Origin: Hanleya hanleyi
Lineage: Eukaryota; Mollusca; Polyplacophora; Lepidopleurida; Hanleyidae
Length of the DNA stretch: 64,000 nt
NCBI GenBank assembly: GCA_036873755.1
Contig: JAVTVY010039170.1
Location: 1 to 64,000 of the forward strand
Direction of reading: 5' to 3'
The translations under genes were made by a program, and so were the position numbers. Of this stretch, positions 1 to 11,357 are shown one piece after another (position 1 is the stretch's first letter; the number at the start of each line of letters is the position of its first letter). The notes under the pieces were generated by a model. The model was not told the origin of the DNA. It saw only the letters and a list, made by a program, of their open reading frames with translations, and did not search any database.

Positions 1-155
1 AGCTGTAAAATCTGCAGAATTGATGATATTCTCTAAATACATGAGATAGGACCATTCTGGATGATTAGTATAGCCATAATATGTTACACATTTTCAACAT
101 ATTTCTCAATTGCTTGGGGGAAGCTGAGGGGTTTTGTGAGTCTCACCGTCATGTT
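1..155 (+). mobile_element. Right end of a Helentron-like (HINE) element cut by the window edge
   Basis: The sequence GCTGAGGGGT at 123-132 is the same inward terminal repeat that ends the 38.6-kb element and closely matches those at 8838 and 11325. It is followed by a short hairpin (GTGAG-T-CTCAC, 136-146) and then CATGTT (150-155). The same order, inverted repeat, hairpin, CATGTT, closes the elements at 10.3 and 38.6 kb. The matching left end lies outside the window. An open frame at 61-246 crosses this region but has no recognisable product. Confidence 0.55.
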
Positions 156-407
156 GATAGAATGGCCATTCTCCGTCTCCTCTCGACTTTCGTTATTAAC
201 CTCCTTAACTTTTCAACAAATTGACTTTCAGTTTTCAACAAGATAACTATGAGGTCATGCACATGTTGGGCACTGAGATTGAGGTCAGCATGTCAAAGTC
301 AAAAACAGGATATTTTTGAAAACATCTGTGTTATTTCTCTAGTGCAAGGATGTGGATTGTGATAAAACTCCTGGAATTTCTCACATTTATGGCAAACAAA
401 AAACCCA

Positions 408-756
408 CACTGCCAAAAATACCCTACTTATTTAAGATAATGCCCTAAAATTTTCTTCAAATAAGATAATTTTACTCAAAATAAGTTAAATTTTAAGAAA
501 ATTTTGAGACCTTTTTCCTTGTTTAAGTAAAATGTACTTACCCCACTCCAAAATTTACTTAAACAAGAAAAAAAATCTTAAAATAGAAGAATTTTCTCAG
601 AAAAATCTTGTTTTAAGAATTTTTTTTTAATTTTAAGATTTTTTTTCTTGTTTAAGGAAAAAAAATCTTAAAATTTTACTTATTTTGAGTAAAATTATCT
701 TATTTCAAGAAAATTTTAGGGCAGTATCTTAAATAAGTAGGGTATTTTTGGCAGTG
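408..756. mobile_element. Palindromic MITE with CACTGCC termini
   Basis: CACTGCC at 408-414 and GGCAGTG at 750-756 begin inverted arms of roughly 60 bp. The arms share the blocks CAAAAATACCCTACTTATTT and, in inverse, AAATAAGTAGGGTATTTTTG. The interior is AT-rich, with repeated AAAATCTTAAAA and CTTGTTTAAG blocks that extend the foldback almost to the centre. A dinucleotide CA flanks both sides (406-407 and 757-758). CACTG termini with a short target duplication suggest the CACTA/Chapaev group, but that assignment is inference. It has no coding capacity. Confidence 0.8.
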
Positions 757-2256
757 CACTGATGGTGAAAGGTCAAGGCAACTAGGATAATGTAATCCAG
801 AAACAATGGGGCATTTGCACTTTAATTCAAGTTCGACAGTGCTGTCTGGCGTCGATGGCAGCGTGTGGTGCACCGACACGTGATTGGCCGCATGAGCTCG
901 GGTTTGTCAATCAGGGTGCTTTGCTATCTCTTTAACCCAGAATATATATTTAATGGATGATAACTAGTATATTTTCGACCTGAAGTTGCCAAAATTTTAT
1001 CTTATTGGTCCTTTCTTGGAATAATTGGGATATCTTATCCATATTTATGTATCATTCACACCAGTCAATAGTTGGAAAATCCGCTCGCATGTTATAATAA
1101 ACATAGGAGGGAGATCATGAGAATGAACCGAGGCTCATGCAGGGCCCACGTGCTGTGCACCTGTTGTCACTGTGGAGGCAAGACAGCCTTGTCCAAGGAT
1201 GTGGAAAGGGCAGATTGAAAAACACATTTTGTGAGAGGATGCAGTGGTGAGACAATACATTGGTACAGAAATCCCTGTTTTGTTACGTAGTCCTTGATTT
1301 GTCAGCCTTCAATAGACCCTGTACGTCGTTGCCTCAGACTGGATTATATATGCTTGTCATCCTTGACTAAATCCTGGTGAGTCTGTTAATTATGCACCTG
1401 AAGTGTTAACGAGTTTTTCCCACTCATCTATTTAGTATAGTCAGGTGAAGGATGGGCTGGTTGACAATGGCAAACACATTATTCATATCATGTTACTGCT
1501 ATTGCTGAAGCCATAATGCGCTTTGACTTTATGCCTGTCAATATCATGAGTATCAGCCAAGGAAAGGATAAATGTGTATATTGTATTCTGGGTTACAGTA
1601 AAGGTCTATGATAATGCCATCATGTCAGACAATACAATCACAGCTAATTCCTGAAATATTCTGCATGTAGATTAATTAAATGAACTTCCAACCAGTCAAA
1701 GCTTCGTCGATGTTCTCAATATGGTGATGTTGATGTCAGGCATATACATGAAAGCAGTTATAAGGGTGGTTTAAATGCCTGTCAACTAGGTCTTCCACAA
1801 TATTGTGTTTCCCATAACGTACATGAAAAACGTTGAATAATTAAGTTCATGTAGGTAGGTCCCAATTTTGTTTTCTTCTAAATTCTTGAAATAGCAGTAT
1901 TTTTTTAAATTTTACAAAATTCTGTAAAAAAAACATTTAAAAGAAAATGATTTGGTGATATACAAGAAACACAAAATTTGTTGTGAACAGCCTTTGTCTA
2001 CTACTGGTTTCAGTCCCCTTAGATTATGAGCCTTTGTTCATTTTGTTTGAAGCATTTTGAAGAATATTGCAAAAGATGAAGCTTTTACTTTCTCATTAAC
2101 TAGACCAGCTGCTTAGATCTATACTTAATGAGATCCATCCATAGTGATGGTGATAATAAAATTGTCATAACATTACAGTGTCATCATCATTAATGTCATT
2201 GTGATGATATCACCTTTGTCAATCATGACATCCAATCATGACAATGCACAGTCGTT
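757..2256. other. No gene recognised
   Basis: About 1.5 kb of AT-rich unique-looking sequence. I see no ORF, RNA gene or clear repeat. Around 2130-2230 there is a short run of degenerate GATGAT/CATCATCA trinucleotides. Confidence 0.5.
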
Positions 2257-2812
2257 ATCTCCCTAGTATAATCCGTGGCGTGTCCTCCTCCTCCTCCGCT
2301 TTACTCACTGCACAGCGGGTCGCATAGGTGTGGCGCGGGATAGGGAATGGGTCGACTGAGCATGCACGATGAGTAGTATAGAAAGGGCACACGATCTCCC
2401 TATCCCTATACATGTAGGTGTGGCGCGGGATAGGGTGGGCGCGGGATAGGGTGGGGCGAGAGACCTGGGTTTTTCGCTACCTGAGATTCCATGGGCCAGA
2501 CTTACACCCTACAGTAGAATGGGTCGATTGCGCATGCGCGATGAGTAGTATAGAAAGGGCATGCGATCTCCCTATCCCTATAGGTGTGGCGCGGGATAGG
2601 GTGGGGCGAGAGACCTGGGGTTTTCGCTACCTGAGATTCCATGGGCCAGGCATGCACCCTACAGTAGAATGGGTCGACTGCGCATGCGCGATGAGTAGTG
2701 CACGATGAGTAGTATAGAAAGGGCACGCGATCTCCCTATCCCTATAAACTAACCCATGGGGGTGTATGAACCCATGGGGGTGAATGAGCCATGGAGGTGA
2801 ATGAGCACTCGT
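2257..2812 (+). repeat. Dispersed repeat family A with ~155-bp internal tandem units
   Basis: It starts ATCTCCCTAGTATAATCC and ends GAGCACTCGT. Internally it has one shortened and two longer copies of a unit that begins GGTGTGGCGCGGGATAGGG (2327, 2417, 2583) and contains CGCATGCGCGATGAGTAG and TAGAAAGGGCA. The same beginning, interior and end occur in inverted orientation at 62392-62771, which defines the family limits. The 60-96 aa open frames over it arise from the repeat and are not credible genes. It is CpG-rich relative to its surroundings. Confidence 0.75.
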
Positions 2813-2834
2813 GATTATAATTTGCCTTGATGTT

Positions 2835-3472
2835 GGCGCCATATGGTAGTCAAGGGCAAATACTCACACTTTGATGGTGTCACCATGTGGTAATCAATGG
2901 TGAATAATTATACCGTGATGGTGGTGTCATGTGGTAATCAATGGTGAATAATTATACCGTGATGGTGGTGTCATGTGGTAATCAATGGTGAATAATTATA
3001 CCGTGATGGTGGTGTCATGTGGTAATCAATGGTGAATAATTATACCGTGATGGTGGTGTCATGTAGTAATCAATGGTGAATAATTATACCATGATGGTGG
3101 TGTCATGTAGTAATCAATGGTGAATAATTATACCGTGATGGTGGTGTCATGTAGTAATCAATGGTGAATAATTATACCATGATGGTGGTGTCATGTAGTA
3201 ATCAATGGTGCATAATTATACCATGATGGTGGTGTCATGTAGTAATCAATGGTGAATAATTATACCGTGATGGTGGTGTCATGTAGTAATCAATGGTGAA
3301 TAATTATACCGTGATGGTGGTGTCATGTAGTAATCAATGGTGAATAATTATACCATGATGGTGGTGTCATGTAGTAATCAATGGTGAATAATTATACCGT
3401 GATGGTGTCACCATGTGGTAATCAATGGTGAATAATTATACCGTGATGGTGGTGTCATGTAGTAATCAATAT
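2835..3472. repeat. 44-bp satellite array, ~14 copies
   Basis: The anchor GT(G/A)GTAATCAATGG recurs every 44 bp from 2887 to 3459 (2887, 2931, 2975, 3019, 3063 and so on). One diverged copy lies at the left edge (2843). Units differ mainly by GTGG/GTAG and CCGTG/CCATG. Each unit contains ATAATTATACC. The variants are intermixed, as expected from repeated unequal exchange. Confidence 0.95.
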
Positions 3473-4317
3473 ATTAGGAGGAATAACATAACTACTGAGA
3501 GATTACTTCATCCTACAAACAATCACTGAGTATGTTCTGAATGGCTCATCTCAGGTTTGTACCTAGCTTTCGTTGGTCTGGTCTATCCAGGCTAGATCGA
3601 AGTGTTGGAGTAGAAATTCACTGATGTGTGAAGATTAACGATGATCTTGGTCGTTGCACGAACTGTGCTTAAGCCTAAGTCTGCATAAGTCATACTTAGC
3701 ATGAGCATACATGTAGCTACGCCAACCCATGTCACAAAGCGTTTTAAGTTACGCAAAGCCGTAAGTTAATGTGTAACTTAACGTCTGCCAGGGAGTTTGC
3801 TTAGCGTGAGTGCAACTTCGCTTGCTCATCCCCAGTTCTGTAGTAAATTAATCTAATGACGTAGTTGTATAATTCTATTTATCACATTTCAGAGTAAATT
3901 CTAGGGTTTTGATTGGTTAATTACCATAGTGCATTAGACCGTATTGCAATTCTTCGTTAGAAACCGTTGGTATACCAATTCAGAATTTTCGTATACCAAA
4001 GCTGTCAAGGACGCGTGTGCCCATATACCAACGCAGTCAAGGATGCGCGTGCAACACCTGCAGACAAAGACTGTTTCAGGCGAATTTGTCTGCGCGAGTT
4101 TGTATGGGCGAGTTCCACCACTCGAACAAGTTGTACGAGGCAAATTGCGTATTTGCGCATGGAGATAAGAAATAAATTATCATCCAAAGCTTTATATGCC
4201 ACATAAACCGGAACGTCAAAATGTCAGTTAAGTATTTCATCCAGTTTATTGTTCATCGCGGAACAGATCGAAAAGAAATCGAAGCTGCCTGTCCAACTCA
4301 CCATGTTATATGTTGTT
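3473..4317. other. No gene; degenerate short-motif sequence
   Basis: 3655-3830 contains many imperfect forms of TAAGTTACGC/GCGTAACTTA, a degenerate self-similar block. 3970-4060 has a ~35-bp imperfect duplication (ATACCAA..GTCAAGGAYGCGYGTGC) and nearby CGCGAG-type motifs. Four overlapping open frames of 65-79 aa here have no recognisable features. Confidence 0.45.
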
Positions 4318-4383
4318 GTCCCCCGCTACTTAGTAGGGGGGGATATTAGAAACACCGGTGTCCGTAATTCCGTAATTCCGTAA

Positions 4384-6430
4384 GATTTTCTTGTCCGGAC
4401 AATAACTCGTGAACGATTTAACCGATCAACTTCAAACTTTGGGTGTGCCTTGACATTGGCGAGAGGACGGTTGGGATTGTTTTTCAGCAATGTGCGTAAT
4501 CCAATATGGCCGCCGTCAGCCATTTTGGATTATAAGCAGTACGATCTTAGATTTTCTTGTCCGGACAATATCTCGTGAACGATTTAACCGATCAACTTCA
4601 ATCTTGGGGTGTGCCTTGACATTGGTGAGAGGACGGTTGGGATTGTTTTTCAGCAATGTGCGTAATCAAATATGGCTGCCGTCAGCCATTTTGGATTATA
4701 AGCAGTTCGATCTTAGATTTTCTTGTCCGGACAATAACTCGTGAACGATTTAACCGATCAACTTCAAACTTGGGGTATGTCTTGACATTGGTGAGAGGAC
4801 GGTTGGGATTGTTTTTCAGCAATGTGCGTAATCTAATATGGCCGCCATCAGCCATATTGGGATTTTCTTGTCCGGACAATAACTCGTGAACGATTTAACC
4901 GATCAACTTCAAACTTGGGGTGTGCCTTGACATTGGTGAGAGGACGGTTGGGATTGTTTTTCAGCAATGTGCGTAATCAAATATGGCTGCCGTCAGCCAT
5001 TTTGGATTATAAGCAGTTCGATCTTAGATTTTCTTGTCCGGACAATAACTCGTGGACGATTTAACCGATCAACTTCAAACTTGGGGTATGCCTTGACATT
5101 GGTGAGAGGACGGTTGGGATTGTTTTTCAGCAATGTGCGTAATTTAATATGGCCGCCATCAGCCATATTGGATTATAAGCAATTGGAACTTAGATTTTCT
5201 TGTCCGGACAATAACTCATGAGCGATTTAACCGATCAAATTCAAACTTTGTGTGTGCCTTGACATTGGTGAGAGGACGGTTGTGATTGTTTTTCAGCAAT
5301 GTGCGTAATCTAATATGGCCGCCGTCAGCCATATTGGATTATAAGCAGTTTGATCTTGTCCGGACAACAACTCGAGAACGATTCAACCGATCTACTTCAT
5401 ATGTGGGGAGTGCCTTGACATTGTTGAGAGGAGGATTAGGATTGTTTTTCAAGGACGTGCTTGATCCAATATGGCCACCGCCGTCATCAGCCATATTGGA
5501 TTATAAGCAATTGGAACTTAGATTTTCTTTTCCGGACAATAACTCATGAACGATTTAACCGATCAACTTCAAGCTTTGTGTGTGCCTTGACATTGGTGAG
5601 AGGACGGTTGTGATTGTTTTTCAGCAATGTGCGTAATCTAATATGGCCGCCGTCAGCCATATTGGATTATAAGCAGTTGGATCTTGTCCGGACAACAACT
5701 CGAGAACGATTCAACCGATCTACATGTACTTCATATGTGGGGAGTGCCTTGACATTGTTGAGAGGAGGATTAGGATTGTTTTTCAAGGACGTGCTTGATC
5801 CAATATGGCCACCATCAGCCATACTGGATTTCATTGGATTTTAAGCAGTTTGATTTTGTCCGGACAATAACTGGAGTACGATTCAACTGATCTGCTTCAA
5901 ACTTGGGGAGTGCCTTGACATCGGTGAGAGGACGGTTTGGATTTTTTTTCAGCGATGTGCATAATCCAATATGGCCACCGTCCGCCATATTGGATTATAA
6001 GCAGTTGGATCTTAGATTTTCTTGTCCGGACAATAACTCGTGAACGATTTAATCGATCAACTTCAAATTTGGGGTGTGCCTTGACATTGGTGAGAGGACG
6101 GTTGGGATTGTTTTCCAGCAATGTGTGTAATCTAATATGGCCGCCATCAGCCATATTGGATTGTAAGCAGTTGAATCTTGTCTGGACAATAACTCGAGAA
6201 CGATTCAACCGATCTACTTCATACCTGGGGAGTGCCTTGACATTGTTGAGAGGAGGATTAGGATTGTTTTTCAAGGACGTGCTTAATCCAATATGGCCAC
6301 CATCGGCCATACTGGATTTCATAGGATTTTAAGCAGTTTGATCTTGTCCGGACAATAGCTGGAGTACGATTCAACTGATTTACTTCAAACTTGGGGAGTC
6401 CCTTGACCTTAGTGAGAGAACAGTCATGTA
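4384..6430 (+). repeat. 166-bp core tandem array switching to ~330-bp dimers
   Basis: TTCTTGTCCGGACAATAACT recurs with 166-bp spacing (4384, 4550, 4716), then 145 bp, then 166 bp again (4861, 5027, 5193). From 5193 the repeat acts as a dimer of about 328 bp (5193, 5521, about 5849): alternate units have CTTGTCCGGACAACAACTCG and TTTTTCAAGGACGTGCTT. The ORFs of 65-141 aa on both strands are period artefacts. Confidence 0.9.
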
Positions 6431-6558
6431 TTATGTTTTATGGATGTGCATAATTCAATATGGGTGCCATCTGCTGTATTAGATTATGTTAAGCTCATCA
6501 GCGATATCTCCATTTTCAAATCATACTCTTATCAATGATATGAGATATCATCGACCCC

Positions 6559-6675
6559 AAAAAATCGACCATAGAGGTCCTTGGCCCCCGCAGCAGCAGC
6601 GCCAGTTATGGTGGATGTAATCCACCATAACTGGTGCTGCTAGCGGGGGACATGGACCTCTATGGTCGATTTTTC
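6559..6675. repeat. 117-bp near-perfect palindrome
   Basis: Arms 6560-6615 and 6621-6674 flank a 5-bp loop TGTAA. Outer arm: AAAATCGACCATAGAGGTCC against GGACCTCTATGGTCGATTTT. Inner arm: CCAGTTATGGTGGA against TCCACCATAACTGG. The right arm contains the terminal repeat of the preceding element, so this may be its 3' structure or a nested foldback MITE. Confidence 0.8.
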
Positions 6676-6689
6676 AAGTTTGTTTTGCG

Positions 6690-7012
6690 GGTGGTTGGTG
6701 GGTGTCTGTTGGGCATGGGTTCCTGTTGCTTCAATGTATTTTGCTGAGAAGCAACAGGAACTTGACAATGTGATGTCTAGCACTGTAATATCGCTTGTCT
6801 TTATTGCACCATGTAAGTGTCCTGTCCGTGTCTTGTGTGCTGTCATCAGTGTTTTATAGGGTGGATGGAGGGTGTCTGGTTCCATGCTGCTTCAAAGATT
6901 TCTTCTTTGAAGTAGCAGGAACGCAACTGGGCTGGGTGGTGCTTAGTTGGCTTGTCGCGATATAGCTGAAATATTGATGAAAGCGACGTTAAATTCTTTT
7001 CACTCACTCAGC
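6690..7012 (+). mobile_element. SINE-like repeat with molluscan GACGTTAAA tail
   Basis: The end reads GAAAGCGACGTTAAATTC then CACTCACTC (about 6978-7007), preceded by GATATAGCTGAAATATTG. The body has two imperfect copies of a hairpin: GTTCCTGTTGCTT (6719) against AAGCAACAGGAAC (6748), and GCTTCAAAG..CTTTGAAG near 6890. The body and tail match 41945-42165. No 5' promoter head is recognisable here. Confidence 0.65.
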
Positions 7013-7101
7013 GTTGAGTTATATGCCTGTTGGGGTTTTTTCGAGATGGTGATGTATCTTAAGCCAACCAGGAAAATAGCTCTCCAATGTGATAAATTCG
7101 C

Positions 7102-7240
7102 TATACCAGTGTCTTGCGTTGGTATACAGGCTGATATTTCGTCTCAAAGATAAATATTTTCACTCGCCCTTCAGGCTCGTGAAAATATTGATCTTCTCGA
7201 CGAAATATCAGCCTGTATAGCAACGCAAGACACTGGTATA
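7102..7240. mobile_element. Palindromic MITE, ~139 bp
   Basis: TATACCAGTGTCTTGCGTT at 7102-7120 and its reverse complement ending at 7240 begin ~60-bp arms with a few mismatches. The arms continue through CAGGCTGATATTTCGTC and end near GAAAATATT. The loop is about 20 bp and itself contains an inverted GAGCCTGAAGGGC-like piece. It is non-coding and probably the smallest member of a foldback family. Confidence 0.75.
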
Positions 7241-7630
7241 ACTTATAGTATCTTATTGAATGTGCGATACTTTTGGAGTCTTAAAATTGCGTTTTTTAGA
7301 ACTTTTTCTCTCCCTAGCATACGATCGCTCAAAGACAGTGTGCAGCATTTTGCACCTTCTGTCACAAAAGAGCGAAAACATGCATTACGATCCTTAGCCT
7401 CAAACGCATAATGCTCGGACGTGTAATTATCTAGGAAAAATATTTGCAAAGTCCACTGGCAGCTAGGATTATAACACATTGGTCGAAACCTTGTATCCAA
7501 ACTGACCTTACTGACATATTGCGTTCGTGTGCAAACGTGAGCTAACAAGGAAAATCTAATAATAGCACAGTTCAGTTCCGGCCCAATGCGCATGCCTCAA
7601 TACCATGATGCAACTCTTTCTCCACTTTTT
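7241..7630. other. No gene recognised
   Basis: A minus-strand open frame of 116 codons (7243-7593) exists, but it has no motif I recognise and ends abruptly against repeats on both sides. I treat it as chance. Confidence 0.4.
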
Positions 7631-8870
7631 ATCCCTCGGCCAATTTTGGCCATGGGGTATTGTCGTCGTCTTGTACGTCCGTCTGTCCGTACATCCGTAC
7701 GTCTGTACGTCTGTACGTGAGCGAGATAGCCGGAGAACCGTTCCACTGAAGAATTCCAAATTTGGTATGCTTATTTACCTAGTCAAGGACCAGAAGCCTA
7801 TTTAATTGGGACCTGATTGGGTGAAAACTTTGTCGGCCATCTTTAATTTTATGCGAAATGGATAATGATTCATATCTCGGAAACCATTGAACTGTTCAAT
7901 ACGAAAGTTGGTATACATCATCGATACATCGATACATCAAGCAACTTTCAATGAATTACCAAACCGGCTTTTCTGATTAGCTGGAAATCCTGGAGGCCAT
8001 CTTTAATTTATGCGAAATCGATAATGATACATATCTCTGTTACCATTCAGTTGTTTTATATGAAAGTTGGTATACATCATCGATACATCCAGATACTTTG
8101 CATCGAGATCTGATTGACCGAACACCTTGGTGGCCATCTTTAATTTATGCAAAAACTTTAATGATATATATCTCTGATCCAATTTAAGTGTTCTATACCA
8201 AATTTGGTATACAGCATCGATGTAACAACTGACTTGCAATGAATAACCACATCAGTTCCTCTGAGTGGGGGAAGGATGGGCGGCCATCTTTAATTTATGC
8301 AAAATCATTAATGATCTCGTTCTCTGATACCGTTCAAGTGCTTGATGTAAAATTTGGTATACATCATCGATGCATCAAGAGACTTACGATAAATGACTGT
8401 TCTGGTATCCCTGATTGGGTGGAAACCTTGGTGGCCATCTTTAATTTATGCAAAATCTTTAATAATGTATATCTCTGATACCATTTCAGTGTTCTATACG
8501 AAACTTGGTATACAGCATCAATGTATCAAGAGACTTTCAATGAATAACCACATCAGTTCCTCTGAGTGGCGGGAAGGATGGGCGGCCATCTTTCATTTAT
8601 GCGAAATCATTAATGATCTCTATCTCTGATACCATTCAAATGCTCGTTGTAAAATTTGGTATACATCATTGATGCGTCAAGAAATTTATGTAATGAATAC
8701 CGGTTTCTCTGATTGGACGGAAATCTTAGGGGTTATTTCTAATTGCAAAATTTTTGATAATCTGTATATTTGTCACTTGACTGCTTGGTGTTCCTGACAT
8801 CTTGGTTCAAATTGAATGCATTATGAATGTACCCAGAGCCGAGGGGTTTTCTGATGCGCAGCTTCGTATT
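7631..8870 (+). mobile_element. Helentron-like (HINE) element, ~150-bp core units
   Basis: It begins ATCCCTCGGCCAATTTTGGCC (terminal hairpin GGCCAATTTTGGCC). A CGTCCGTCTGTCCGTACATCC microsatellite follows at 7675-7720. Inverted terminus GCCGAGGGGT lies at 8838-8847, with a weak hairpin CTG..CAG after it. It has the same architecture as the elements at 4.3, 10.3 and 38.6 kb but an unrelated core repeat. No protein coding. Confidence 0.65.
7800..8760 (+). repeat. ~150-bp core tandem repeat, 6-7 copies
   Basis: GGCCATCTTTAATTTATGC recurs at 7835, 7995, 8132, 8282, 8432 and 8583 (intervals 137-160 bp), each followed by TGGTATACA(T/G)CATCGATG. The last copy near 8735 is strongly diverged. The array lies inside the preceding element. 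Confidence 0.9.
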
Positions 8871-9437
8871 TACTTTGGCCCGCCATTGTAAAGACGACTG
8901 TAAACAAAATGTAAATTGGGATGTAATTATGTTTGCCTTGCGTCAGGTTTGTGAAACGCGTGCAGAGCAGGCCGTAGTGTGGGCGTAACGCAGGTGTAAG
9001 TCCTTACGTCGATCGTAACTTAAGCAAGTTTCATGCAACGATCCCTGTCTGGATGATCTTTACTGATGACACTCTTCTTACATGTAATACACATGTTATT
9101 CATACTGTGTGAGGAGCATTGCCGCCATATTTGCATGGAACATGGATCACTCAAAACCGGCCTGTGTTCAGGGATTGATCTAAAAGTTCTGGTAATTGAA
9201 TTACTGCTTTTAATTACAGCAGCGAAAACGGAGCCTGATTGAATTATCATGATTAGCGTGGTAGGGAAACGCATTCCAAAACTGCAGACAACCAGTATTA
9301 CCACTATATGCAGAGGGCATGCAGAAGTGGAATTAGGCACCTATTGATCGATTGACTTAATTTTACGGCTAATTGCCAGATCTGAAATATCCTCAGAATT
9401 TACATACCTGCAATATTTGGGATGCCTTTACACGCAT
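8871..9437. other. Low-repeat island, possible conserved non-coding sequence
   Basis: Unlike its surroundings, 9170-9420 has no internal repetition. It carries several homeodomain-type cores (GGTAATTGAATTAC, TTTTAATTAC, CTAATTGCC). 8940-9020 resembles the degenerate TAAGTTACG motif block at 3.7 kb. Regulatory function is inference only. Confidence 0.25.
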
Positions 9438-9456
9438 ATAGGTACTGATAGTCAAA

Positions 9457-9838
9457 TTTTGGGGGTCGGCTCCACGTAGTTTCACCTTTTTGGGGGGAAA
9501 ACATACTGTTTTCTTTCCCCCCAAAAATCATTTACTGACGAGTTACTCTTTGGACCGCTCCGAGACAACATAGCCATGTTCCTCTCGTCAGCCCTGCGAC
9601 TATTCAGTAGGTTTAGAGTAGGCGACTGTTCAGGGGTACCACCCCCTGCAGCCAGGAGGCATCCTGACCTGCCTTGGCCCCTGAACACCTACGACTATTT
9701 TGTTAGCATTAGAGTAGGAGAGGAGCTGCGGGAGTCTGCCCCCCTTATCCCAAATTGTATATTAATTGTGTTCATTTGTTGTATGCCTTAATAAATGTAT
9801 TATATGCAGTACATATCTTGTTGGTCATCATTGCATAA
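9457..9838 (+). mobile_element. Retro-inserted sequence with perfect 19-bp target duplication
   Basis: ATAGGTACTGATAGTCAAA occurs at 9438-9456 and identically at 9839-9857, bracketing 382 bp. The long perfect duplication indicates target-primed retrotransposition. The insert has an inverted GGGGGGAAAA..TTTTCCCCCC hairpin near its left end, a 71-codon frame (9576-9791) with no match I recognise, and a late AATAAA (9790). There is no poly-A tail. It could be a LINE 3' fragment, a SINE or a retrocopy of a cellular RNA. Confidence 0.7.
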
Positions 9839-9901
9839 ATAGGTACTGATAGTCAAAATATTTGCTCGATTAAAAGCACATACCATTGGAGCAGCGAGAG
9901 T

Positions 9902-10144
9902 TAATTTATAACAGATAATCTTGGAATCTATGTAAATGATGTAACAAACCAAAACCTCAGATCAGCCGAAAACAACAAACTGTACCTTCCTCGACCAAGA
10001 ACAAATTATCTAAAACAGAGCTTAAGTTATTCAGGAGCCAAGTTGTGGAATTCTCTTGACAAACATCTCAAGGATGCCCCATCCCTCAATGCTTTCAAGT
10101 CAAGACTTATGAACACAATCAGGAGCCAAAATACAGATGTTTAG
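9902..10144 (+). pseudogene. LINE reverse-transcriptase ORF2 C-terminal remnant
   Basis: The frame reads through about 78 codons to TAG at 10142-10144. It contains NNKLYLPRPRTNYLKQSLSY, then SGAKLWNSL, then LKDAPSLNAFKSRL. The pattern LPxPRTxYxKxSxxYSGAxLWNSLPxxLKxAxSLxxFKxxL is the conserved tail after the RT domain in CR1/jockey-type non-LTR elements of invertebrates. The catalytic RT domain is absent, so this is a 5'-truncated copy. The AT-rich 3' flank to about 10300 is probably its 3' UTR. It is not preceded by a start codon in frame. Confidence 0.75.
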
Positions 10145-10302
10145 TGTGATTACTGGAATGTCTCGCCATATCATTTACTCGTTGTTAAATCTATTCATAC
10201 ACCTGTATATATTCTATTCTGTTATGTGTTTTATATTATATTTCATGTGATCTGTTCATTATTACATGTATCTCTGGAGGGCCTTTGGGAAGAACAGTTT
10301 TT

Positions 10303-11357
10303 ACCCCTCGGCCATTTTGGCCTCGGGGTATTGTCGTTGCCATGTACGTCCGTCCGTCCGTCCGTCCGTCCGTCCGTCCGTCCGTTAACGCATTTTAGGC
10401 AAAACCCCTTGAAATACAACCACCAAATTTTCAACACTTACTTATCTACTGCTAAGTCAGATGCCTATTGAAAGTGGCTTCCCTCGGCCCATATTTTACA
10501 GAGTTGTGCCCCTTTACAGATATATTAATTTATATTTCTGTCCTATATATGCCTGAATGTAACCAACTATATCTGCAGAACTGTGTTTGGTATAGCTACT
10601 ATATTTTGGAAACTTATTTATATTGTTGTATTCTACAAGCCAACAAAGGATTACTCGCCTCGGCTTATGGAGTTATGCCCCTTTCGGATGTAATAATCTC
10701 CGATTTTGTTATCTGTAGTTGAATGTACAAGTTATATCTGCAGATCCGTGTTCGGTACAGCTTATTCGTTTCGGTTCTTATTGTACAGTAGTGCGAAGTC
10801 AGACGCCTATTGAAAGTGGCTACCCTCGGCCCATACTTTACAGAGTTATGCCCCTTTACTGATATATTAATTTCTATTTCTGTCCTATATGCCTGAATGT
10901 AACCAACTATATCTGCAGAACTGTGTTCGGTATAGCTACTATATTTTGGAAACTTATTTATTTTGTTGTATTCTATAAGCTAACAAAGGATAACTCGCCT
11001 CGGCTTATGGAGTTATGCCCCTTTCGGATGTAATAATCTCCAATTTTGTTATCTGTAACTGAATGTACAAGTTAAATCTGCAGATCCATGTTCGGTACAG
11101 CTTATTCGTCTCGGTTCTTATTTTACAGAGTGCTAAAGTCAGACGCCTATCGAAAGTGGCTCCCCTCGACCCATATTTTACAGAGTTATGCCCCTTTACA
11201 GATATCTAATTTTCTTTTTCTCTCCTATATGCCTGAATGTACTACCGGTATATCTTGATCATCCCACATAGAACTATCTTTTCCCCAATTCCCACTACAC
11301 ATGGGTCACAATCACTTGGGGAAAGCCGAGGGGTTTTGATTAGATCAATCTCATGTT
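10303..11357 (+). mobile_element. Helentron-like (HINE) element, ~341-bp dimeric core
   Basis: It begins ACCCCTCGGCC with hairpin GGCCATTTTGGCC, followed by eight CGTC units (10345-10384). Inverted terminus GCCGAGGGGT lies at 11325-11334, then hairpin TTGAT-TAG-ATCAA, then CATGTT (11352-11357). Short, repeat-derived frames of 64-84 codons are not genes. It inserted immediately downstream of the LINE 3' end. Confidence 0.7.
10456..11250 (+). repeat. ~341-bp dimeric core tandem repeat
   Basis: GTCAG(A)(T/C)GCCTAT(T/C)GAAAGTGGC occurs at 10456, 10798 and 11138 (342 and 340 bp). Each unit is a dimer of ~170-bp halves. Both halves contain GAGTT(A/G)TGCCCCTTT and ATCTGCAGA. The half length is close to the 166-bp core of the 4.3-kb element. 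Confidence 0.85.

Larger units (their letters stand above)
4318..6683 (+). mobile_element. Helentron-like (HINE) element with large 166-bp core array
   Basis: TGTCCCCCGCTA at 4318-4329 is the first arm of a terminal hairpin (CTACTTAGTAG with flanking C5/G7). Its exact reverse complement TAGCGGGGGACA lies at 6641-6652 and is followed by a short hairpin (GACC-TCTAT-GGTC). A 5' hairpin, a central tandem array, an inward 3' inverted repeat and a 3' hairpin match non-autonomous Helentron elements. No Rep or helicase coding sequence is present. The 3' boundary is approximate because the end overlaps another foldback at 6559-6675. Confidence 0.6.
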
